Assembly (NCBI RefSeq): GCF_947179515.1
Contig: NC_067481.1
Location: 21,096,593 to 21,160,592 of the forward strand
Length of the DNA: 64,000 bases
Origin: Apodemus sylvaticus
Taxonomy: Eukaryota; Chordata; Mammalia; Rodentia; Muridae
Reading direction: 5' to 3'
Within the stretch, counting starts at the first letter, position 1; each line of letters begins with the position of its first letter. Of this stretch, positions 1-10,639 are shown piece by piece. The translations under genes and the position numbers were made by a program. The notes below the pieces were generated by a model. It was given only the letters and a program-made list of their open reading frames with translations, made no database searches and was not told where the DNA came from.

Positions 1-104
1 GTCCTAACTCTTTGAAGTGCCTTGAGTAAAATAATAAATCATTTAGGGCAAAATGTTTTCCCAAAGATGTTTACATAAAAATCAAATCAAAACAAAACAC
101 CACT

Positions 105-250
105 GGTCACTGTGTCAGACACCTTTATTCCAGCACTCAGATGGCAGAGGCAAGCATATCTTTGTGAATTCAGGGCCAGCCTGGCCTACATAGTGGTTTC
201 TAGGCTAGCCAGGGCTACATAATGAGACCCTGCCTCAAAAACAAAACACC
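105..250 (+). repeat. B1 SINE (old, diverged)
   Basis: 7SL-derived B1 core is visible: 'tccagcactcag', 'ggcagaggca', 'gccagcctggcctacat' and an A-rich end with 'gagaccctgcctcaaaa'. Many substitutions against young mouse B1 suggest an old copy. Confidence 0.85.
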
Positions 251-264
251 CAAAGAACACTGCT

Positions 265-410
265 AAGGACAGGTGACTTGGCTCCGAAGGTAAATCCAGT
301 TGCTACACCAATGACAACCTGAGTTTGGTGGCAGAGCGCTGACTACACAGTTGCCCTCTGACATCCACGTGTGCCCCTCCCCGCTGTGCACACTGATAAT
401 AAAGTGCAAA
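265..410 (+). repeat. B3 SINE
   Basis: tRNA-derived head ('aggtgacttggctc') is followed by the B3 body 'ctctgacatccacgtgtg'. It abuts the B1 just upstream, so the two form a SINE pair. Confidence 0.7.
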
Positions 411-1529
411 AGCGTTGGAGGATGGTGATGAAGACGCTGCATCTAGACGTGCTTCCATTGTGGTGGTCCGGACCAGAACCTCTGTACACTGCCCACTGTG
501 GCCATGCACAAATTCTATTCTCCCCTAACGGCCCTCTAAACCACTAACCCCTACACACCCTCTTCCAGAATATCACGTAGACCTACCCCAGAGGAGCTTA
601 GGGAGGGGCAGCTTCTGTAGTGATGTCCCTTGGCAGGAATGAGAGTAAAGTCTCAGAACACTGCCAGCAGGATCTTCCCCAAAAGCCTTGCCGGCTGCCA
701 CCCAGTCCTTGACATCTCTGGTCCACTTTTCCTTCACTGTACCCCCATGGACCCCACGCTTCTTCCCAGAAGATCGACTTATAAAAGATCTCCCCAGTGG
801 CGTAGAGAGGCCTGCATGTGTCCTGACACGGAGGTGCGTCTCCCTGCAGGTGTGGGAAGCGAGCACGCAGCTTGTATCTCTTCTAGAAGAGCGTGGGCAC
901 CTGGCCTAGTTTAGTTTTAAAGGCCTTCCAGGGCTCTAGCCAGAGGTTCCTGAGAGGCCTGAGAGAAGATGGGGGCGGATGGAACCAAGCTCTTTCAGTT
1001 CAAGAATGTGTGACCCTTCTAAGGGTTGTGGCTCAGGATGCGGAGTCTTCATCCTCCCAAATCCCCTCGCGGAGTCCCCCAGCGGATCTCTGCAGAGCAG
1101 ATGCCCAGGATGCGGAAGGGGATACAATGCCCTCCTTTGTGGGGGGATCTGGGCCAGCAGTCAGGAGGAAATTAGACAGTGCTCTTGACAGGAGCTCTGT
1201 CTGGGGTGTCTGTGAAATATGGGCCAGAGGGGCTCCTTCCCGAGGCCAGCCATGGCCGCTGACCACCCCCATCCTACTCTGGGCAAAAAAGGAGACTGTT
1301 TGTTTAGAAAGAAGTGATATATGGCACTATGCTTCCTCCCCTCCTCTCCTGAGGGGCTGGAGGGAAGCTCATGTCTGTTCCTGGCAGGTATGTGTATATG
1401 TGCATGCCTGTACACACACGTGTGAACAGGCGCCTACATGTGTGCATGCTCAGACATGTGCCCTGTATAGCTAGTTTCTGTGTTTGTCTGGTTCAAAACG
1501 TTGGGCCACATGAACAAAATATAGACTAA
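411..1529. other. single-copy sequence, no gene recognised
   Basis: No interspersed repeat is recognised apart from a TG/CA-rich patch near 1388-1463. A 193-aa open frame on + (893-1474) has low-complexity composition and ends in that patch; no domain is visible and I do not call it a gene. Confidence 0.5.
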
Positions 1530-1882
1530 GGGGGTGGGGAGCGGCTTACTAGGCCAGCGTGAGAACCTGAGTTCGAATCCCCAGATCCTGTAAGTCTGAG
1601 TATAGTAGCATAGTCTACAATCCCGGAGCTTCTATGGTGCGGTTGGGGGCAGAGACAAGAACATCTCTGGAAGCTCCCGGGCCAGCTCCTGGGAGTACTC
1701 AGTGGTAAGCAACAAAGATACTTTGTCTCAAACAAGGACCAATCCTTGAAGTTGTTCTGTGATGGCCACATGTGTGCCATACACAAGCTGTGGTGTATAT
1801 ACACCCCATACTCACCATACTCAGGCATGAGACTGCATAGTGCATATATATATATATCACATACATGCAAATAAATAAATAC
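1530..1882 (+). repeat. B4 SINE
   Basis: Composite structure: ID-like head with B box ('gagttcgaatcccc'), a B1-related middle ('gctcccgggccagctcc'), then a CA/TA-rich tail. A short (TA)n lies at about 1844-1858. Confidence 0.7.
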
Positions 1883-3243
1883 AGAACGAGACGACAAACC
1901 ACTTTTAGCATCCCTACCTTAACACAGACCCAGCTGAGGGCCCACAGGAACTAGGGTCTATACAAAATTATCTAGAGAGCCACAGCGTGAGAGGACGGGG
2001 TGGCATCTGACTTCGTACCCTGTCCCCTCATTCTGTCTTCCAAGCCATCCATCTCACAGGGCAGGGGCTGTTCTCAGGGATGGAGCAAAGCTCCTAGCTT
2101 GGAAAAGCTCCTGGGGCAGCTGTGGCCTTTGGCGCCTCCAGTGGCCCCTGAACCATTTATCTTCAAGGGAGGAAGTGGGGAGATCTTCCCACCCCCTTTA
2201 TGGCCAGCCAGGTCTCCACATCTGGGCCACAGCTGGCTGCTGAGCTGCCCGTGTAGACCCACTCTCCCCAAAGGACCAGAAGAAAGGGAGCTATCAACAA
2301 GCACACTCCAGACGCAACCCTAAAGGGTCAGTCTCAGTTTCCACGTGGCCGAGCCGGGACTGAGATCAGCCCCGCCTTCCGGGAGGGAGGAGGAAAACCT
2401 CTCAAGTGATAGAAATAATGAGAGGCCCAAGGACTGGCAGCTGTCTGGACCTCTGCGGCTCACACCCCGGGTGCTGTGAGTGCAAAGACGGGGCAACCGA
2501 GGTGGGGGTGCGGTTCCTGTTGGGACCGGTAATCTCAGGCTAGGAAACCAAGATGCTGAGAGTAGGAGGGACATGCACAGGCCCAAGTCTGAGTGCCTAA
2601 ACGGTGCTTCCGGTGCGGTGCTTCCTCCTCGGCTGAACCTTCAGCCCAGTGTAGGCCTTTCTGAGAGCCATATGGATGAACCAACAGACAAAACCCGAAG
2701 GGGTCCACGCCTTCCACCCCACCCCCAGTTTTTGAGGTTCAAATGCTTCCTGTTTCCATCTCCTCTCCACTCCTCTCCTGGCTACCTGGAGATTGATCTT
2801 TTGAGCAAACCCTCTGCTCTGCCTGTGTGTTGTCACCAGATTTTCCTGTCCCCAGAATTCTCTCCCAGGAGCGAGTTTCTCTCCTGAAGAACCCAGACGG
2901 CAAGGTCACACAGGGGGAAAAATGATACAGTGACTTTAGGGCCAGTCAGATCCTGCTCAATCCAGCTTCTCCTCTTCCCACCACGAAGTGTCCCAAGTCA
3001 TGGCTTGCCTTCCTCATCTGAACCAAGACTCCCTGTGCCTCTGTGCTGTACCTCTAGCCAGATCTCAGGGGGAGGGGGTCTGTGGGGGTTGAGGTAGGCA
3101 AGACCTCACCAGCTCTGGCAACCAAATAGTCCAGAAAAACAGTGAAACTTTAGCAAGGAGAGTCCAGGACAGATGGTTTGACAAAAGAGGCTTGAGGTCT
3201 TTGAGAGAAGAAAAGAAAGTTGCTTCCCAGAAAAGTCAGTGTA
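1883..3243. other. single-copy sequence, no gene recognised
   Basis: I see no transposon here. Open frames reach 135 aa (+, 2480-2887) and 107 aa (+, 2000-2323), with no domain, no start context worth noting and no splice structure I could defend. Purine-rich and pyrimidine-rich stretches alternate around 2340-2420. Confidence 0.5.
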
Positions 3244-3424
3244 GGGGCTGGAGAGATAGCTCATCATTAAGAGCACTGGCTGTTCTTCCAAAGGACCCAG
3301 GTTCAATTCCCAGCACCCACAATCATCTGTAACTCCAGTTTCAGGGAATCCATAGGAGTGCATGTAGTATACAGACAGACATTTGTGTAAACAAAACATC
3401 CATATGTATAAAATAAAAATTTTA
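3244..3424 (+). repeat. B2 SINE
   Basis: A box region 'gagagatagctcatcatt', B box 'ggttcaattcccagcac' and the AT-rich 3' end with 'aaataaaa' are all present, so it is close to full length. Confidence 0.9.
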
Positions 3425-3499
3425 AGTTTCCAAAATTTTACTACTCCTAATGATAACTGTTTTTTTTTAATCTCCTTTTAATTAAAAAAAAAAAAAAAC

Positions 3500-3762
3500 T
3501 ATGGTGGCAAAGATATGTGGTGGCAAATATTGCAGCACTCCTATGGCAAGATGGGAGGCAGAGATCAGGGAGTCAGTGGGAAGCTTGCAAGACAGCTAGC
3601 CCGGAGCAGAGTCCAGCAGCAAGACAAAAGTCTCCATCTCCACAGGGCAGAAGGCAGCCAATAACCCGCCAAAATGTTTCTCTAACGTCCTCTCAAGTGC
3701 TATGGTAGGTACCCACCTAGGCATGGACACGAACATGAACACACACACACACACACACACAC
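3500..3762 (+). repeat. B4-like SINE tail with (AC)n
   Basis: The middle and 3' part of a B4-type element ('gcagagatcaggga', 'gaagcttgcaagacagctagc') ends in an (AC)n tract at 3739-3762. The head is missing or unrecognisable. Confidence 0.5.
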
Positions 3763-3809
3763 TTTTTATCTACCTACCTACCCACCTACCTATCCTATTT
3801 ATCTATCTG

Positions 3810-3940
3810 TTTTTTTGAGACAGGGTTTCTCTGTATAGCCCTGGCTATCCTGGAACCCTCTCTGTGGACCAGGCTGCCCTCAATCTCAAAGATCCTCCTC
3901 CTGAGTGTTAGGATTAAAGTTGTGCACCATCACAGCCTGG
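3810..3940 (-). repeat. B1 SINE
   Basis: Antisense B1: 'gagacagggtttctctgta', 'ccctggctatcctgga' and 'gaccaggctg' in order, preceded by the T-run from its A tail. A (CTAC/CTAT)n patch lies directly upstream. Confidence 0.9.
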
Positions 3941-4050
3941 GTAAGGTGGAGAATGATTGAGGAAAATGACTGACAAGAACCTCCGGCCTCCACACGTACA
4001 CTCAAACATGTATACATGCCTAAACGCACGAGTGCAAATACATCATACAC
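3941..4050 (+). repeat. B4 SINE 3' end, separated from its body
   Basis: 'aaggtggagaatgattgagg' and 'cctccggcctccacacgtac' are diagnostic of the B4 tail. It sits directly after an antisense B1, consistent with B1 having landed in a B4 (the 3500-3762 piece may be its body). Confidence 0.6.
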
Positions 4051-4127
4051 CAAAGTCCACATCAAGAAAAACACAACCATCCCTGTCTTCCCAAGGATGG
4101 TGGTGACGCCACTCTGCAGACTGGAGA

Positions 4128-4205
4128 GGACCTTGGAGGTCATCTCATCTAGTTCTTTGGCTGATGGGAAACTGAGAAAGAATGGTTCATGGTCACCCAA
4201 GGCAT
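4128..4205 (+). repeat. MIR SINE fragment
   Basis: The ancient mammalian MIR core is recognisable: 'gaggtcatctcatctagt', 'gatgggaaactgagaaag', 'catggtcaccca'. It lies on the + strand in otherwise single-copy DNA. Confidence 0.6.
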
Positions 4206-5302
4206 TCAAGAGATTTCTGACTGTTCTCAGTGCTCCACACATCTCCGCTGTGGCCTCCTTTGAGCCAAGAAAGGGCCTACGTGTAGGAGGGGACCCTGCT
4301 CCTGTCAGTTGGAAGTTAGAAACAAGGACAGGAGAAAGGCATGGGTGATAGCATCTAAGACCTGAGCTCCCACTCGCTGACCAGGGCTTGATGTCCTTGT
4401 AAGCTATGGGATCCGCCAGCAGAAGCAGGCTGGCCAGCACCGAATGTCCCTATCTGTCTAGACTGTGCTGGCCCATTCTGCAGAGAAACTAGACTCAAAG
4501 GGGGCTGGGGCACACAGGATGGCCTTGGAGGTCTCCCGACAGCTCCGGAAGTCTGCACAGAGTCTCTGGAAGCCGAGAAGTGTTGTCTGTGCAGAAAAGC
4601 CATTGGACATTTCCTTGTGACGGTGACAGAAACCATTCCTTCCTCCATAATCACCCCCACCGCTGCGCTGACTCAGAGCAGACAGCCTGCAGAGAGCATG
4701 GACTTTATTTTAAAATCCCTCTTGATTTTTTTTTTAAATCCTCATGAATGCTTGAACTCCCAGGCAGAGGAAAGCATTTGAACCTGTCCTTGAGTGTGCT
4801 GCTGGTGATGTGATGTCCCAGACGGGACTCCGGCAGAGCTCAGCCACAGGAACAAACCCCCCACTGACGTAATTTGAAAGAATAACCTACCGATTTCCCC
4901 ATCTCCCTCCGCTGGATGCACCTTATCGAATGACAGGGGAAGCCAATGTTTGGTTAAATGGTTCGGAGGTTAATTCTCAACAGATGGGAGGAGAGTTTCC
5001 CTTTATTCCACTCCTTCCAGAGATCTGGTCAGCTCTTCTTGCTGAATATATGAGGCTCGGAGGACAGGGCAGGGCCGTTCTTCCCATCATGCCCTTAGAG
5101 AGAATCCATTTCCCACCCAGCCACCATGGCTCCTTAGGATCTGAGACTGAGCCCATGGTCTCTGTTGGACCATACTGTGGCCCAGCCCAGCCAGGTGCAG
5201 ATTATAGATTTATCAATTCCAGATTTTCATATATACATATGTACATGAAATTAATATACATTAACCCAGAACCTTGTGTTAAAACAAACAAAACAAAAAA
5301 CT
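4206..5302. other. single-copy sequence, no gene recognised
   Basis: No transposon is recognised. A 184-aa minus frame (3886-4440) spans the MIR, B4 tail and B1 region and is not a plausible gene. An AP-1-like 'tgactcag' lies at 4669-4676. The end (5218-5302) is AT-rich. Confidence 0.5.
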
Positions 5303-5595
5303 AGGTGTGCTTATAATGTCAGTGTGAGGGAGGTAAAGACGGATTCACACCTGGGGCTCACTGTCAGGCAGTCTAGCTCAATGGGCAAGTTCCAGAACAA
5401 GCAAGAGACCTCATCTCAAATTAGAAGGTAGGGGTTGGAGAAATGCCTCAAACAATTAAGAGCACTTGGTGCTCTTGCAGAGGACCCAAGTTCAGTTCCC
5501 AGCATCCGCATCAAGTGGTTCACAATTGTCTATAACTCTAGTTCTCTGGAATCTGAAGCCCTCTTCTGGCCTTCTCGGATACCAGCATATATGTG

Positions 5596-5640
<45 letters not shown>

Positions 5641-5735
5641 ACACATGGTGCCTAAGATCAGCATCCAAGGTTGACTTCTGAGCTTCACACACATGTGCAC
5701 ACACATGAACACTTCCCTACACATGCCTAATTATG
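5303..5735 (+). repeat. B4 SINE interrupted by a B2
   Basis: The B4 middle (5303-5425, 'ggggctcactgtcaggcag') and B4 tail (5640-5735, 'ccaaggttgacttctgagct') flank a later B2. The two halves read as one element once the B2 is set aside. Confidence 0.6.
5431..5638 (+). repeat. B2 SINE with (CA)n tail, inside B4
   Basis: Clear B2: 'ggggttggagaaatgcctca', 'aagttcagttcccagcatc' and 'gccctcttctggcc'. The 3' end runs into (CA)n at 5603-5632. Younger than the B4 it splits. Confidence 0.85.
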
Positions 5736-5784
5736 AAACATGTAGTCTTTTGAGCCTGGTTCCTTTCCCTTGGCATTTTGTGTG

Positions 5785-5892
5785 TGTACAATGCAAGGTG
5801 TCACTACATAGCTCCAGTGACCTTGAACTTATGATCCTCCTGTCTCTGCTTCCTGAGTAATGAGATTAGAGGTGTGTGCGCCCAGCACTTTG
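5785..5892 (-). repeat. B1 SINE (old)
   Basis: Diverged antisense B1: 'ccttgaacttatgatcctcc', 'cttcctgagtaatgagatta' and 'gtgtgtgcgcccagc'. The 5' (T-rich) side is weak. Confidence 0.65.
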
Positions 5893-6126
5893 CGTGGTTC
5901 TGAGGGTCATGCACTCTGTAGTGTATATTAGAACCCCTTCCGTTTCATGGCAAGTGTTGTGTTGCCATGGGCTTTGTGTTGACATAGCACATTGGATTTA
6001 TCCATTCATTTGCTGATCAACACAGGTTGTTTCTAGTCTTAGCCTAAAAGAAATATCCATACAAATTCCAGTATGGATATATCTTTTTTTATTTCTTTTA
6101 GAAATATACTTTAGAAGCTGAGTCGT

Positions 6127-6450
6127 GGCCAGATGTAGCAACGCACACCTTTAGTTTCAGCACTCAGGAGGCAGAACCAAGTGGATCTCTGTGAGTTCCG
6201 GGCCAGCCTGGTCTACATAGAAAGTTCCAGGTCATCAGGAGCTGTGTAGAAACCCTATTTTTGTTGTTGTTGTTTTGTTTTGTTTTTTTGAGACAGAGTT
6301 TCTCTGTATAGCCCTGGCTGTCCTGGAACTCACTCTGTAGACCAGGCTGGCCTCAAACTCAGAAATCCACCTGCCTCTGCCTCCCAGAGTGCTGGGATTA
6401 CAGGCATGCGCCACCACCACACAGCTGAGACCCTATCTTTAAAACAAACA
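6127..6450 (+). repeat. B1 SINE split by a younger B1
   Basis: The outer B1 (6127-6250, resuming about 6425) shows 'agtttcagcactcaggaggc' and 'gggccagcctggtctacata'. Its 'gaaaccctat' region is duplicated on both sides of the inner antisense B1. Confidence 0.75.
6261..6424 (-). repeat. B1 SINE (young) inside B1
   Basis: Near-consensus antisense mouse B1: 'gagacagagtttctctgtat', 'gtcctggaactcactctgta' and 'gcctcaaactcagaaatcca'. It is much less diverged than its host B1. Confidence 0.92.
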
Positions 6451-6548
6451 AACAAAACACAGGAGAGGAGGTGGAAGAGGAGGAGAATCATTGTGGGTCA
6501 TTTCTCTCTTGGGTATATATATAATTGGTCTTTTTGTTGTAGGTTTTT

Positions 6549-6655
6549 AGTTTTTGAGACAGGATTTCTCAATCCTGAAGCCTTGAATTCACAGAGAGCT
6601 GGCTGCCTCTGCCTCCCAAGTGCTAGGATTAAAGGCGTGCACCACTGCTGGCCAA
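6549..6655 (-). repeat. B1 SINE (partial)
   Basis: Antisense B1 with 'gagacaggatttctc', then a gap, then 'gctgcctctgcctcccaagt' and 'ggattaaaggcgtgcaccac'. An internal deletion is likely. Confidence 0.75.
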
Positions 6656-6789
6656 CTAGGTCACATAGGGCTTTATGTTTAACTTTTTAAACAAAACACC
6701 AAACTGTTCTTCGAAGCAGCCATGCCACTTTATAGCCCCACCAGCAGTGTGTAAGGATTCCAGTTTCCCCCATCCTTGAAAACACCCTC

Positions 6790-6848
6790 ATTTCTTTCTT
6801 CTTCTCCTCTTCCTCCTCTCCCTCCCTCCCCCTTCCCCTTCCCTTCAT
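6790..6848. repeat. pyrimidine-rich (CT/CCT)n tract
   Basis: Imperfect 'cttcttctcctcttcctcc' and 'ccctccctccc' run inside the old L1. Confidence 0.85.
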
Positions 6849-6894
6849 CTCAGGTTGTTGTATCACTCCAATAGCAATCTGAGCAGATGTGATG

Positions 6895-7250
6895 TGATAG
6901 GCCACTTTTCCTGCTGTAATAAATATCTAGAAAGGAGCAACTTAGGGAGAAAGTCTTTATTTTAGCCCACAGTTTCATGGCAGAAAGACATGCTGTCTTC
7001 CTGGGGCAGGAGCATGAGGCTACGCGCTGACACCTTGACAGATAGGAGTGGGAGGGAGAGAGATAGAGAAAGGCAAGGATTAGTCTGTAGCATGGCCAGG
7101 TTATAATCCCTAAAACCTGGCTCCCAGTGACCCACCTCCTCCAACCAGGCCTCACCTCCTAAGGATCCGTCTCCCACATCAGCACCGCAAGCTGCGAGCA
7201 AGTAGTCAGAGACATGGCCCCATGGGAGGCAGTCCACCCTCAAACCATAG
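6895..7250 (-). mobile_element. MaLR-type LTR (subfamily unassigned)
   Basis: Reads as the complement of a MaLR-like LTR: + strand 'ctgctgtaataaatatctag', 'cagtttcatggcagaaagac' and near the end 'caaaccatagtgtg'. It interrupts the old L1. Name uncertain; a rodent DNA-transposon-like MER family is the alternative. Confidence 0.5.
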
Positions 7251-7814
7251 TGTGTATTGTGTCAAATATTCCTCTATGTTCTCACAGCCCATTAGTGTCT
7301 CTTCTTTTGAAAAAAAATCCATTGAAGTTCATTCTGTATTTTAACCAGACAGCCTTTCTGTTGTTGAACTGTTAGAGCTCTTTGTATATGGTTCAGCCAC
7401 TAGACTGCGATCCATGAACAGATACCTCCTCCTGTTCTGTAAGTTTTCTTTCACTTTTGACACTCTCTGGTGCACAGGTATTTCTACTTGTATGGCTTAG
7501 ATCATCTTCCTTGCCTGGCTTTGGTGTCACATCTAAACACCACTGCCACACCCACCGTCACGGCAACTCACCCTCCATTTCCTTCTGTTTTGTCTATCTT
7601 TAGGCTACATGTCTGTTTAGAGTTAGTTTTTCTGTGTAGCATAGAGTTAGAATTCATTGTGTTCTTTAGTATGCTGCTGCCCCAGTATCACTCACTAAGA
7701 AGACTATTTTACTCTCCGAATGATATTAGGAACCTTACTGGAAGGTTAAAATATACATTCCCCCTCCCCCCAGTTTCTCAGTCTTCCTTTGTTGTCAAGA
7801 CACTATCTTGATGT

Positions 7815-8045
7815 ATAAGATAGATAGATGATAGAAAGATAGATATAATAGATAGGCCGGGCAGTGGTGGTGCACGCCTTTAATCCTGGCACTTGGGAGG
7901 CAGAGGCAGGTGGATTTTTGAGTTCGAGGCTAGCCTGGTCTACAGAGTGAGTTCCAGGACAGCCAGGAAACACAGAGAACCCTGTCTTGAAAAACCAACA
8001 ACAAAAAATAGATAGATAGATATTATAGATGATAGATATGATAGA
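7815..8045. repeat. (GATA)n microsatellite split by a B1
   Basis: 'agatagatagatgatag' lies at 7815-7855 and continues as 'agatagatagatattatag' at 8008-8045, with a B1 between. Confidence 0.85.
7856..8006 (+). repeat. B1 SINE (young)
   Basis: 'gccgggcagtggtggtgcac' start and 'gagttcgaggctagcctggt' body, A-rich end. It landed within the GATA tract. Confidence 0.93.
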
Positions 8046-8046
8046 T

Positions 8047-8098
8047 ACACACACACACACACATGCACACACACACAGAGACACAGACAGACAGACAG
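8047..8098. repeat. (AC)n then (GACA)n microsatellite
   Basis: (AC)n with one 'atgc' break at 8047-8078 passes into 'gacagacagacagat'. It continues the GATA tract, making a compound microsatellite. Confidence 0.9.
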
Positions 8099-8101
8099 AT
8101 G

Positions 8102-8456
8102 AAGATTCATTAGTGAATTTTACCATGAGATTCCAGAGGCTGAGACGTCCCACACCATGTTGCCTGGAGGTTGGAGAACCAAGGACGCCAGCAGCATGGC
8201 GTCCAAAGGCCTGGACTGACATGAACTGATGCAAATACAAGTCCCAAGACTGGAGAACCTGGATCTCTAGTGTCCCAGGACAGGAGAAGGGTGTCCTAGC
8301 TTCAGAGGAGAGATGCAGCCCATCGAGTGGCGCCCTCTCAGATTTAAGGACATGTGTACCTCTTCCTTACTCAGTCCACCAATTCACAACTCAAATTCTT
8401 CAGGAAACACCTTCACAAACATACCTAGAAACAATGCTTTGCGTCAGAGTTGTCAG
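8102..8456. other. unclassified, possibly an old repeat
   Basis: 'ccagaggctgagacgtccca' and 'ggttggagaaccaaggacgc' resemble a mammalian repeat often seen beside tetranucleotide tracts, but I cannot name it. No gene is seen. Confidence 0.3.
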
Positions 8457-8791
8457 TGTGCTGGCTAGTTCTGCGTCAAGTTGCCATGCGCTAGGGTCAT
8501 TTTTGCAAGAGTAAACCTCAACTGAGAGCTGCTCCTTCCCACCTAACTGGCCTGTGAGCAAGCCCGCAATGCATTTTCTTATTTAGTGCCAGATATTAAT
8601 GGATCCATCCCAAAGCGGGCAGTGCTACCCTTGGGGGAGTGGTCCTGGAGGGTGTTCTGGCTGTGCAAACAATGGGGAGCAAGTCAGTAAGCAAATCTCC
8701 TCAGTGGGTTCTGCTCCAGTTCCTGCCTCCAGGTTCCTGCCCTGACTTCCCTCCAAGAATGACTTTGTCGGGAACATGAAAACATAAATAA

Positions 8792-8940
8792 AGCAGGCAT
8801 AGTGGCACACCCTTGGGAGACAGAGCCAAGCATATCTTTGTGAGTTCGAGGCTAGCCTGGTCTATATAGTGAAGTCCGGGACAGCCAGAAGTACATAGTA
8901 AGACCCTATCTCAAAGCAAAACAAAACAAATATATAAAAC
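8792..8940 (+). repeat. B1 SINE
   Basis: 'gcaggcatagtggcacaccc' with a small internal deletion, then 'gagttcgaggctagcctggt' and an A-rich tail. Inserted in the LTR. Confidence 0.85.
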
Positions 8941-8947
8941 CAAACAA

Positions 8948-9165
8948 GGGCTGGGGAGATGGTTCAGTGGTTAAGGTCACTTGTTACTCTTACAGAAGGT
9001 CCAGGCTTGAGTCTCAGTACCTACATGGTGCAATCATCTGCAACTCCAGTTCCAGAGCACCCAACACTCTCTTCTGTCCAAAGCAGGCATCAGGCATGTA
9101 TGTGGTGCACATACATGCATGCAAGCAAAACACTCATCTACATAAAATAATAAAATGATTTAAAA
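8948..9165 (+). repeat. B2 SINE
   Basis: 'gggctggggagatggttcag' head and 'caactccagttccagagc' body, with an AT-rich tail. Lies directly after the B1 within the same LTR. Confidence 0.9.
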
Positions 9166-9284
9166 ACAAAAACTAAACGGAAACAAACCCTTTCCTCTCT
9201 AAGTTGTTTTTGCCCACGGTGCTGCAGCAATAGAAACCCTAAGACTCAGGGTATCCTAGTCAACAATGCACGCCTAAAGTTAAC

Positions 9285-9475
9285 TATCAAGGATCTATAG
9301 ACCATCTACAGACAACTCAGGGGCAGTGTTGCCATCCTAATGATAAGCACCCCAATCCACGAATATCAGGTGTCTTTTATTTAATTATCTCTTTTGTTCC
9401 CTTTGGAATATTGTAGTTCTCACTGCACAAGCCTCTTGGTTACTCATTGCTGGATGAGAGACCTATGATGGACAA
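9285..9475 (-). mobile_element. old L1, further ORF2 piece, minus strand
   Basis: 'ggcagtgttgccatcctaat', 'ccaatccacgaatatcaggt' and 'ttgtagttctcactgcacaa' follow the order of antisense L1 ORF2. It is collinear with 5925-7800 and probably the same element, split by later insertions. Confidence 0.6.
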
Positions 9476-9592
9476 GAGATCCTACACACAGATCACATAG
9501 ATCTCATCCCTGATACTCTGCCAAGTTAGGGTCCTGGATGCATTTTGTTTGGAGAGATGGAATGAGAGAAAATGAGAGAAAAAGAGAGAGAG

Positions 9593-9597
<5 letters not shown>

Positions 9598-9644
<47 letters not shown>
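9598..9644. repeat. (GA)n microsatellite
   Basis: About 47 bp of pure GA repeat, preceded by imperfect GAGA from 9551. Confidence 0.97.
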
Positions 9645-9646
<2 letters not shown>

Positions 9647-9714
9647 AACTTATAATATGATTTGGGAAAGAAATTCTCCCTTTGAAATGTATGACCAGGT
9701 TTATCTTGTGTGTG

Positions 9715-10135
9715 AATGTAACGTATACATGGATGGGCACATATGTGTGCATGCATTTAGAAGCCAGAGATCAACATGGAGTGCTTGCCTCAATCATGTT
9801 CCTTGGGTTTTGTTTTTGTTTTTGTTTTTGTTTTTGAGACTGCTCTCTCATTTGGCCTACTGATTTATTTACAAGGTTGGCTAGATCTATCTGTTCATCT
9901 CTCCATGCATCTCTGCTCTCGTTGGTTTTATCTCTTTGGACCAGAAATGCAAGAACATTTTTATCAAAATCCTAAATGGACAGCAATCCCCAGAAATCCT
10001 CCTGTCTCTGCCTCTCAAGAGCTGGGATGGTAGGGAACACAGCTATGCCTGGGTTTTATGCAGGTGCTGGAAATCAGAACTCAGGTCTGCGTGCTCACAT
10101 GGCGAACACTGTACCATCTGGGACACCTCCCCAGT
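9715..10135 (-). repeat. B4 SINE, interrupted
   Basis: Antisense B4 tail near 9715-9845 ('aagccagagatcaacatgga', then a (GTTTTT)n) and B4 head at 9990-10135 ('ccagaaatcctcctgtct', 'tctgggacacctccccag'). The middle 9860-9990 is not B4-like. Confidence 0.55.
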
Positions 10136-10189
10136 CCCTGGAAAAATAGTTTTAGTACACAAAGCCAGATTTGACCACTGCATCCTTGG

Positions 10190-10495
10190 TATTTTAGTCT
10201 ATTACAATAACTGAGCCTGATTGATTTATAAACCACAGAAGTTTATTTGGCTCTCGATTCTGTAGACCAAGAAACCCTCGAGGGGCTGTGTTTGGTGAAG
10301 GCTTTCTCACTGCACCATCCCACGGTGGAAGGCAGAAGTGCCTAAGAGGTGGGGAGTTTGTGGGAATGCCAGTCTGGGCCTTCCTCTTGTAAAGCCACTC
10401 ACACTATCATATGGCCCCCATCTTCATGTCTCCCCAAAGCCTGGGAGTTAAAGGGGTGGTAACCTCCAGGTTGGTGATCTTGGGGCTGGGTCCTA
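10190..10495 (-). mobile_element. MaLR (MST/MLT1-like) LTR
   Basis: Complement of a MaLR 3' end: 'agtctattacaataactgag', 'tgatttataaaccacagaag', 'tttatttggctctcgattct', then 'cacggtggaaggcagaag'. Widely diverged, so old. Confidence 0.55.
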
Positions 10496-10639
10496 GTGAG
10501 ACACCCTTTTGATCCCTGGGGCTGTACCTCTGAAGGGGCTCTGGCTTCTTGCTCTTGTTGCTGCTTCCTGGCCACATTCCTCCTGTGACAAGTGCCCCTT
10601 GCTAGAGACTCCAGCAGTGGGACAAGTGATCTAGAAAGC

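Larger units (their letters stand above)
5925..7800 (-). mobile_element. old L1 (LINE) on minus strand, 3' part, multiply interrupted
   Basis: Blocks in + coordinates read as the complement of an L1 3' end: 'tttatccattcatttgctga' near 6000, 'gccccaccagcagtgtgtaa' near 6735, 'gaactgttagagctctttgt' near 7370 and 'gagttagtttttctgtgtag' near 7620. Their order matches L1 read 3' to 5'. B1 copies and an LTR interrupt it. A further piece follows at 9285-9475. ORF2 coding potential is gone. Ancient mammalian L1M age is inferred from divergence. Confidence 0.65.
8457..9250 (+). mobile_element. MaLR-type LTR interrupted by B1 and B2
   Basis: Starts 'tgtgctggctagttctgcgt', carries 'tgctccagttcctgcctcca' and 'gttcctgccctgacttccct', and resumes after the SINEs (from about 9175) with 'caatagaaaccctaag'. 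Same family as the LTRs at 26009, 38590 and 55926. Confidence 0.65.

Noticed and set aside
893..1474. 193-aa open frame on +, longest in the window
   Set aside because: No domain, composition typical of random GC-rich DNA, ends in a TG/CA repeat; equally long overlapping frames exist on the other strand.
3886..4440. 184-aa minus frame
   Set aside because: Crosses an antisense B1, a B4 tail and a MIR, so it is assembled from repeat sequence.
4669..4676. AP-1-like tgactcag
   Set aside because: A single 8-bp match in 64 kb is expected by chance and nothing around it suggests a promoter.
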